In this document: positions 4,976-9,270 of the stretch, one piece after another | Position numbering within the stretch: the stretch's first letter is position 1 | How the letters are laid out: each line of letters begins with the position of its first letter | Assembly: GCA_028692205.1 (NCBI GenBank) | Contig: JAQUXV010000075.1 | Location: forward strand, 1 to 9,270 | Direction of reading: 5' to 3' | From: Eubacteriales bacterium | GTDB lineage: Bacteria; Bacillota_A; Clostridia; Christensenellales; Aristaeellaceae | DNA length: 9,270 nucleotides | Made by a program: the position numbers and the translations under genes | Notes under the pieces: model-generated | What the model was told of the DNA's origin: nothing | Database searches by the model: none | The model's input: only the letters and a program-made list of their open reading frames with translations

Positions 4976-6415
4976 TTATTCGGCGCTGTCGGTGCTGTCC
5001 GTGCCCTGCAGCTCGTCAACAGTCTTCAGCAGGCCCGTGTACTGGATATCCGCGGCTGCCTGCCAGGCATCCATGGCTGCGGAGTTCTTGTCCGTAAGCA
5101 GGCTGGAGCGGATGCTCTCCTTCAACTCGTCGGTCAGCTCCACGGGGCCGGCAGGCACGTCGCCCATGTATTTCACGATGTGGACGCCGTAGTCGCTCAC
5201 ATAGGGGGCGCTCACGCCGCCGATTTCATCGATGGAGAAGGCGGCTTCCACAAACTCCGGCACGAAGCTGGTGGAGGCGAGGGCGACTTCGTACCCGTTG
5301 GGGTAATCGCCGCTGGTCATGCCCGGGTCGCTGGCGGTTCCATCCGCGTTCACGCCGTACTCGGCAATCAACGCGTCAAAATCCTCGCCCTGCGCGATCT
5401 TATCGTAAATTTCGGTGGTCTTATCCTGCAGCGAAGTAAGGATATCCGCCTTGGCGTTGTCCACATCCGCCTCGGTTACGGGCGTTTCGGTGGGTTCGGG
5501 CGTCGTATCCGCCTCGGCAGTCGCATCGGGCGCCGCAGTAGCGTCGGCGGCAGTGTCGGAAGTAGTGTCCGCTTCATTTTCCATCTGCTCTTCCAGACGG
5601 GCCTGCAGATCGGTGTAGGTGCTCATCAGGGTATCGTCCACCGGCAGAAGGATGTGCTTTACGTAGCGGTAACCCGCGGGATGGTACCACGGTTTTTCGG
5701 TCGCGTACTGGTAATTGTAGAGCATCAGCTGATACTCGTACGAATCCAGATCATTCTCGTACAGCGCCTGATCGTTCGCAACGTTGGTTTCGTACTGCTG
5801 CTGGATATCATCATCCGTTACGGTAATGTCCTTGCAAACAAATTCCTGCACACGGGTGTAGGTTTCGTTGTCCAGATAGTTCTGGCGAAGAATATCCTTG
5901 GTGTAACCGAGGTTGCCGTAGTACGCCTCGGCCTCGGCATACGCGGAAGCCTTTTCCTCGTCGGTGGATTCGTCGGTCAGGCTGCTCGCGGACTGCACAT
6001 AGTTGTCCAGCGCGGACTGCCAATCGGAATCGGAGGAGGCGTTGATCGCGGCCTTCTCGTCGTCGGTATACTGGTCCAGCCCGTTGGCGGCAGCGGTAGC
6101 CTGGATGAGTTTCATGGTTACGGCCTCTTCCATGGCGACGGCGTAATACAGCTCCAGGCTGGTATCGTCGGGCTCGCCATAGTAGTTCACGAGGCTCTGG
6201 TAATAGGTAGCCGCGTCCGCCCAGGTGATGTCGGTGCCCTCCACGGTGGCGATCACGTCGGTGTCCGCCAGCTGCGGGGCGGTTACGGCGACGGCATCGG
6301 TTACCTCGTCGGTGGCGACGGCGGTTACATCCTGCGCTTCCGCCAGAGAGATGGAGAAGCTTGCCAGCAGGCACACGCTCAGCAGCATGGCAAGCACTTT
6401 GCGAAATTTGTTCAT
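4976..6415 (-). CDS. Secreted SurA/PrsA-like peptidyl-prolyl isomerase (parvulin type)
   Basis: 479 residues from ATG at 6415; AAGGAAAGGA lies 9 nt upstream. The signal peptide is about 1-27 (Lys/Arg start, hydrophobic 8-24, LAEA before Gln28). It has an AxA site rather than a lipobox, so the protein is probably released rather than lipid-anchored, unlike typical PrsA. Residues about 50-245 form an acidic, helix-rich SurA_N-like chaperone region. The parvulin domain starts at YVKHILLPVDD (251-261) and resumes at IYDKIAQGEDFDALIAEYG (336-354), with DPGMTSGDYPNGY (363-375), FVPEFVEAAFSI (384-395) and VSDYGVHIVKYMGD (406-419). A Thr/Ala/Glu/Pro-rich low-complexity insert (about 280-315) splits the domain after its first strand. 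Expected role: folding of exported proteins outside the membrane. It is monocistronic, with its own promoter and terminator. Confidence 0.9.
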   Translation of the reverse strand: MNKFRKVLAMLLSVCLLASFSISLAEAQDVTAVATDEVTDAVAVTAPQLADTDVIATVEGTDITWADAATYYQSLVNYYGEPDDTSLELYYAVAMEEAVTMKLIQATAAANGLDQYTDDEKAAINASSDSDWQSALDNYVQSASSLTDESTDEEKASAYAEAEAYYGNLGYTKDILRQNYLDNETYTRVQEFVCKDITVTDDDIQQQYETNVANDQALYENDLDSYEYQLMLYNYQYATEKPWYHPAGYRYVKHILLPVDDTLMSTYTDLQARLEEQMENEADTTSDTAADATAAPDATAEADTTPEPTETPVTEADVDNAKADILTSLQDKTTEIYDKIAQGEDFDALIAEYGVNADGTASDPGMTSGDYPNGYEVALASTSFVPEFVEAAFSIDEIGGVSAPYVSDYGVHIVKYMGDVPAGPVELTDELKESIRSSLLTDKNSAAMDAWQAAADIQYTGLLKTVDELQGTDSTDSAE

Positions 6416-6527
6416 ATTTCTGCGTCCTTTCCTTGCTTCGTAATGGGAAGCGATTCGGTGGGAACGGCGATCATCCCGATTGTCCTTGATTTATACCACT
6501 CCTCGGCATACGCGCCGTACTTGTTTT

Positions 6528-6556
6528 ATTATGGCACAGGTGTTGTATGGGCGCAA
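6528..6556 (-). promoter_or_regulatory. Candidate promoter of the foldase gene
   Basis: On the minus strand TTGCGC (6556-6551) and CATAAT (6533-6528) are 17 bp apart; the -10 matches five of six positions. The leader would be about 105 nt. A second possibility nearer the gene is TGGTATAAA (complement of about 6491-6499), an extended -10 form. On the plus strand the same spot reads TATTAT (6527-6532), so the divergent transpeptidase gene may use an overlapping promoter. Confidence 0.45.
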
Positions 6557-6627
6557 GGGTTTTACCCCCCTTTTCAAGAATGTTGCAGTATGTTCAAATT
6601 TGACCGTTCAGGTACAGCGGAGGGGAG

Positions 6628-7092
6628 CTGGTAAACACGCGCGTACAGGTTTACAAAGCAAGGCGGCTGCTGGAGCTTACGGATGGCGAATCCCTGCTGC
6701 TCCGCGCCCGCGTGGCGCTGGGCCGGGAGCCTGTGGGGCCCAAGCGCCGCGAAGGCGACGGCAAAACGCCGGAAGGCGTTTACCGCATTTGCCTTAGCAA
6801 AGAAAGCGGGAAGTATGGCCGAAGTCTGGGCATTGCCTACCCAAACGGGCATGACGCGCGGCACGCGTATACGGAAGGCGAAATCAGCGTGGAGGAGCTT
6901 CGCGCGGTGGAGAGCGCACAGGCCGACGGTCGCCGCCCGCCGTGGAGCACGGCGCTGGGCGGGGAAATCTACCTGCATGAAGGCCGCACCGATATGGATT
7001 GGACACAGGGCTGCATCGCCCTTGCCCCGGAGGATATGGCGGTGCTGTTTGCCTACCGGGAACAGATTGAGGCTGTAGAAATTGTGCCGTAA
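6628..7092 (+). CDS. L,D-transpeptidase (YkuD) catalytic-domain protein, start codon unclear
   Basis: The frame is open from 6604 to the TAA at 7090-7092. YkuD homology begins at about 6634 (TRVQVYKARRLLELTDG, then VALGREPVGPKRREGDGKTPEGVY), and GGAGGGG (6619-6625) sits just before. No ATG, GTG or TTG occurs in frame until GTG 6712, which would delete the first strands of the fold. I therefore place the start at CTG 6628 (154 residues), tentatively. The catalytic signature is present: His in YLHEG (codon 6976) and TQGCIAL with the nucleophile Cys (codon 7012). Such enzymes form 3-3 cross-links in peptidoglycan or attach proteins to it, acting outside the membrane; yet no signal peptide or membrane segment is seen, which is odd. 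It resembles the short YafK-like branch of the family. Confidence 0.8.
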   Translation: MVNTRVQVYKARRLLELTDGESLLLRARVALGREPVGPKRREGDGKTPEGVYRICLSKESGKYGRSLGIAYPNGHDARHAYTEGEISVEELRAVESAQADGRRPPWSTALGGEIYLHEGRTDMDWTQGCIALAPEDMAVLFAYREQIEAVEIVP

Positions 7093-7118
7093 GCCGGTTG
7101 CGATTGCCCAACCGGTTT
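7091..7118 (+). terminator. Hairpin at the stop codon of the transpeptidase gene
   Basis: AAGCCGGTTG (7091-7100) pairs with CAACCGGTTT (7109-7118) in 10 pairs including one G-U, around the loop CGATTGCC. It overlaps the TAA stop. The TTT is inside the stem and no further T-run follows, so termination efficiency is doubtful. The 11-mer TTGCGATTGCC at its loop also occurs in the loop of the terminator at 7291-7330. Confidence 0.5.
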
Positions 7119-7127
7119 CGCGGAAAC

Positions 7128-7236
7128 GTGGTGGCAGGCGAGGGTTCCAGCGCGCTTTCGGACGCTAACCATCCTTCCGGCTTTTCTCCGGGAGATGGAC
7201 TGCAGGCACCGCGACAGTTGATCGGAATTCCACCAC
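7128..7236. other. Non-coding segment able to form a closed three-hairpin fold
   Basis: GTGGTGG (7128-7134) pairs perfectly with CCACCAC (7230-7236). Three local hairpins fit between: GGTT..AGCG/CGCT..AACC (7143-7170), CCGG/CCGG flanked by ATC/GAT (7171-7196), and ACTG/CAGT (7199-7218). On the minus strand the first ends in a C-GAAA-G tetraloop with an extra G-U pair, so that strand is slightly favoured. No gene is present from 7093 to 7351. I know no RNA family with this sequence; it may be chance in GC-rich DNA. Confidence 0.3.
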
Positions 7237-7286
7237 TTATATTAGCCTCGCTGTAGCGCAGACGATAAAACAAATGGCCTTTTCAG

Positions 7287-7330
7287 CAAAATACCCCCGC
7301 CGCGGCTTGCGATTGCCGCGGCGGGGGTAT
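7287..7330 (-). terminator. Strong terminator of the ireB-ruvX-DUF1292 operon
   Basis: A perfect 16-bp inverted repeat (7291-7306 with 7315-7330, ATACCCCCGCCGCGGC on the plus strand) encloses an 8-nt loop. On the minus strand TTT follows the stem, giving TATTTTG at its foot. It lies 21 nt after the stop codon of the DUF1292 gene. Confidence 0.9.
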
Positions 7331-7351
7331 CGTTATACCATTATCCGGAGA

Positions 7352-7666
7352 TCAGTTTTCCTCTCCGTCGCCCTGTTCCTCCAGAACCTCCAGGCACTTC
7401 TGGAAAACGCGCTGATACTCTTCCTCGTCCTCTATGGTCGCGTAAAGATCATCGCCGTTCTCGTCCTGCTCGATCTTGAGGATGATGGATTCGCCTTGCA
7501 GGCAATCCTCCATGTCCTGCTGCGCTTCCAGCAGGATATAATTCGCGCCTTCGAATTCCAACGTCAGCAAATGATCGAAAGTGATGTCGTTGCCATTCTC
7601 ATCCTGAAGGGTCACGATATGCTCGTCGTTCTCCCCGGCCGGTTCGCGTTGATCCTGCTCTTTCAT
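7352..7666 (-). CDS. DUF1292 domain protein, YrzB-like
   Basis: 104 residues from ATG at 7666, with AAGGAG 8 nt upstream (7680-7675); stop TGA. The pattern HIVTLQDENGNDITFDHL, then LEFEGANYILLEAQQ, SIILKIEQDENGDD and an acidic C-terminal helix (EEEYQRVFQKCLEVLEEQ) is that of DUF1292, the family of B. subtilis YrzB. The gene is last in the order ireB-ruvX-DUF1292, which is conserved in many Firmicutes, and is separated from ruvX by 54 bp. The protein is small, strongly acidic and cytoplasmic; no molecular function is established. It has only one Cys in the region where the second DUF1292 protein of this window (3071-3448) has five. Confidence 0.92.
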   Translation of the reverse strand: MKEQDQREPAGENDEHIVTLQDENGNDITFDHLLTLEFEGANYILLEAQQDMEDCLQGESIILKIEQDENGDDLYATIEDEEEYQRVFQKCLEVLEEQGDGEEN

Positions 7667-7720
7667 AAAGCCCGCTCCTTTGTGAACCGTGGCCGCCCGC
7701 AGTTCCGGCGCGACCCACGG

Positions 7721-8164
7721 TCAGGTTTCCGTATCATTCAGAATTTTTGCGCCGCTGGCCAGCCATTGCGTAAGGATGACCGCCGCGGCCAGTTTATCCA
7801 CATTGCGTTTGCGCTCGTCACGCCGCACTCCGCCTTCGATCAACGTTTTCTCGGCGGTTACGGTGGTCATCCGCTCGTCCCAGTAGAAAATGTTCAGCCC
7901 CGCGTCGGCGAGCACTTTGCCAAACGCGAGCGCCTTTTCCGCCTGCCCGCCCCGGGTACCGTCCATGTTCAGGGGCAGGCCCAGCAACACGTCCGCCGTT
8001 TGATACCGTTCGCACAGGGCTTGCACGTAACGGCTGTCGGGGCCGTACCCCACACGGCGATAAACCTCCACCGGCTGGGCGATGGTGCGCGTAGGGTCGG
8101 TAACCGCCACGCCGATGCGCACGTCGCCCACATCCAGCGCGAGAACGCGGCCGGAACCTGTCAC
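7721..8164 (-). CDS. ruvX: Putative pre-16S rRNA nuclease / Holliday junction resolvase-like protein (YqgF family)
   Basis: 147 residues from GTG at 8164, with GAAAGGG upstream inside ireB. The GTG overlaps the ireB stop (GTGA, 8164-8161), which indicates translational coupling. The RNase H-like fold is shown by [16 protein letters not shown] (8-23, acidic D11), [16 protein letters not shown] (60-75), [11 protein letters not shown] (95-105) and [11 protein letters not shown] (121-131, D123); three acidic positions fit the active site. The E. coli homologue YqgF is needed for 5' maturation of 16S rRNA. The Holliday-junction resolvase role was proposed from fold similarity. Length is normal for the family and no key residue appears missing. 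Confidence 0.95.
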   Translation of the reverse strand: MTGSGRVLALDVGDVRIGVAVTDPTRTIAQPVEVYRRVGYGPDSRYVQALCERYQTADVLLGLPLNMDGTRGGQAEKALAFGKVLADAGLNIFYWDERMTTVTAEKTLIEGGVRRDERKRNVDKLAAAVILTQWLASGAKILNDTET

Positions 8165-8424
8165 TCGTCAAGCCCTTTCAGGTATACCCGAACAAGCTCC
8201 TCCACAATCTCGTCCCGCTCAAGGCGGCAGATCATGCTTCGAGCCTGCTGATAACTGGTAATGTAAGTCGGGTCGCCGGAGATGATGTAGCCCACCAATT
8301 GCGTTACCGGGTCGTATCCCTTGGCCTGCAGCGCCCGATAAACGTGCTCCAGAATATCGCGGGCGCCGTTGCTTCCCTCCACAATGGGCGAGAACTTGGT
8401 CGTTCCGTTCATTTCCGTAGCCAC
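8161..8424 (-). CDS. ireB: IreB family regulatory phosphoprotein (UPF0297)
   Basis: 87 residues if started at GTG 8424, which has GAGGGAG 8 nt upstream; this N-terminus ([11 protein letters not shown]) matches the length of B. subtilis YrzL. Starting at ATG 8412 would lose the good ribosome site, and the longer frame to 8463 would begin upstream of the predicted transcription start. Family blocks: [29 protein letters not shown] and [18 protein letters not shown]. In Enterococcus faecalis IreB is a small dimeric substrate of the PASTA Ser/Thr kinase IreK, phosphorylated on N-terminal threonines, and affects cephalosporin resistance. Thr3, Thr8 and Thr9 here are candidate sites. First gene of the operon; it overlaps ruvX by 4 bp. 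Confidence 0.95.
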   Translation of the reverse strand: MATEMNGTTKFSPIVEGSNGARDILEHVYRALQAKGYDPVTQLVGYIISGDPTYITSYQQARSMICRLERDEIVEELVRVYLKGLDE

Positions 8425-8454
8425 TTGCCTCACTCCCTCAAAGCGATTCGCCTT

Positions 8455-8480
8455 ATTATACACTATACGGCGCGATTATA
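8455..8480 (-). promoter_or_regulatory. Promoter region of the ireB operon with two consensus -10 boxes
   Basis: On the minus strand TATAAT occurs twice, at 8480-8475 and 8460-8455, 20 bp apart. The -35 elements are poor for both. From the proximal box transcription would start near 8448, about 24 nt before the GTG of ireB, which supports that start choice. A polypurine stretch (complement of about 8508-8529) lies further upstream. Confidence 0.65.
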
Positions 8481-8884
8481 AAAGAGCCGCGCGGAAAAAC
8501 AGGCACATTCTTCCTTTCTTTTTTCCCCCGGTTTGATCGCTCAAACCCCGTTCCGACAGAGGAAAACGCGTTCCTGTCGGCAGGCGGAAAAAACTATGCT
8601 TTCATCACTTTTTCGGGTGCTGCGGCAGGCGCGCAGCCCACACGGCGTAGCGACGGTGTACCGTAGGGGTGCGAACACAATCGCCGCCCTTTCCGGTACG
8701 TCCGTTCAGCCGGATCATCCTTTTCCGGCTGTTCCCGAAAGCGGCGCGCACGGAAGGCAACAGTTTCAGCGCTCCGCGCGGGCGCTTACAACGAGCCTCG
8801 CGGGTTGGCAAACCAGGCTTAAACCGGTCGGCATTCCGCGCCCGGAACCGTAGGCCTTCCGCGCATCCGGGATAGTTTTAGCGC
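8481..8884. other. Intergenic region without a gene, rich in hairpins
   Basis: No credible gene is seen in these 404 bases. Perfect or near-perfect hairpins are GGTTTGA-TCGC-TCAAACC (8530-8547), CCGACAG/CTGTCGG with inner GAA/TTC (8553-8580), GCTGCG/CGCAGC (8619-8637), CAGCCGGA/TCCGGCTG (8707-8731) and AGCGC/GCGCT (8768-8786). A pyrimidine tract of about 22 bases lies at 8508-8529. None of the hairpins is followed by a proper T-run in the direction of the DUF4282 gene. Confidence 0.5.
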
Positions 8885-9270
8885 TTACCCCTGCGGGGTG
8901 TGGCGTCCAGTTCCGCCCGGGGCTGGCGCATGGGGCGCTTCGGTGCCGGGGGTGGGGTAGCCGGAGTTCGGCGGCACAGGCGCATAGCGCTGGCTCATGT
9001 TGCCTTCCGGAGCCTGCCTCGGCTGCCCGCCGTAACCCGGCGCATAACCGCCCTGCCGTGGCGGATAGCCACCCTGCTGCGGGGGCATGGGCCGTGGGGG
9101 AGGCGGCGTCCGCTCCTGCATACGGAGCAGCAGCTCGTTGGTCCGGGCGGATTCGTCCCGGATGGAGAGCAGGAGCATAATCTGCTCAAACACCATCCGC
9201 ACCACCACCGGCCCCAGCACCAGCGTTACAAGCCCCATCAGGATCTGCGCGGAGATCATCAGCGTGATGC
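8885..9270 (-). CDS. DUF4282 membrane protein with Pro/Gly-rich tail, 5' truncated
   Basis: The frame is open to the right edge of the window; the ATG at 9259 has no Shine-Dalgarno and follows ITL in the same frame, so the true start lies beyond. What remains is the last membrane segment and end of a DUF4282 domain: ISAQILMGLVTLVLGPVVVR, then MVFEQIMLLLSIRDES, where LGPLxVR..xE..I..F.I is the family's typical ending. From about residue 50 of the ATG-started part the chain is low in complexity, made of Pro, Gly, Gln, Tyr and Arg (PPPPRPMPPQQGGYPPRQGG and similar). DUF4282 proteins are small membrane proteins of unknown role. The tail would be flexible and, given the short loop after the helix, is probably cytoplasmic. 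Confidence 0.8.
   Translation of the reverse strand, partial: ITLMISAQILMGLVTLVLGPVVVRMVFEQIMLLLSIRDESARTNELLLRMQERTPPPPRPMPPQQGGYPPRQGGYAPGYGGQPRQAPEGNMSQRYAPVPPNSGYPTPGTEAPHAPAPGGTGRHTPQG

Noticed and set aside
4438..5192. Plus- and minus-strand frames over the right element
   Set aside because: They cross the hairpin repeats, have Arg/Pro/Ala-rich content typical of non-coding GC-rich DNA and overlap the real foldase gene.
4973..6634. 553-residue plus-strand frame opposite the foldase gene
   Set aside because: It is the antisense shadow of the foldase gene, which has a signal peptide, a parvulin domain, a ribosome site and a terminator.

Overview
The window looks like a high-GC member of the Bacillota, most likely class Clostridia. 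The grounds are the ireB-ruvX-DUF1292 gene block (which follows alaS in many Firmicutes), a YnzC-type DUF896 protein, Shine-Dalgarno motifs before most genes, frequent GTG/TTG starts and a DUF4282 protein. No taxonomic search was possible.

Layout. Positions 1-1951 (+) hold two tandem phosphodiester-glycosidase (NAGPA-fold) paralogues; the first is cut by the window edge and the second has a signal peptide. A convergent GNAT acetyltransferase (2030-2461, -) is divergent from a small DUF896 protein (2494-2706, +), with only 32 bp between their start codons. A promoter and a long foldable leader precede an acidic DUF1292 protein with a cysteine cluster (3071-3448, +), followed by an intrinsic terminator. 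From about 3630 to 4931 there is no convincing gene. A secreted SurA/PrsA-like parvulin foldase (4976-6415, -) is divergent from a small YkuD L,D-transpeptidase (about 6628-7092, +) that lacks a normal start codon. A housekeeping operon on the minus strand runs ireB, ruvX, DUF1292 (8424 down to 7352) from a promoter with consensus -10 boxes to a strong terminator. The minus-strand DUF4282 gene at the right edge is cut off.

The most unusual part is the non-coding block at 3632-4931. Two modular elements of about 370 and 410 bp lie in inverted orientation around an array of six degenerate 54-bp tandem repeats. The two elements share an almost identical core (28 and 23 nt), but their stems have largely different sequences and still pair perfectly or nearly so. 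They also share a nested domain, a repeated two-hairpin module with the invariant loop GAGCGGAAA, and an intrinsic terminator facing the other way. Stem replacement with conserved loops is the pattern of a selected folded RNA (or folded single-stranded DNA). G-U pairs in the core indicate that the minus strand of the left copy and the plus strand of the right copy are the folded strands. I do not recognise this as a named RNA family.

Functionally the genes are mostly envelope-related (two glycosidase-like secreted proteins, a foldase, an L,D-transpeptidase, a DUF4282 membrane protein) plus conserved housekeeping genes. IreB is a known substrate of the PASTA kinase that senses cell-wall stress.
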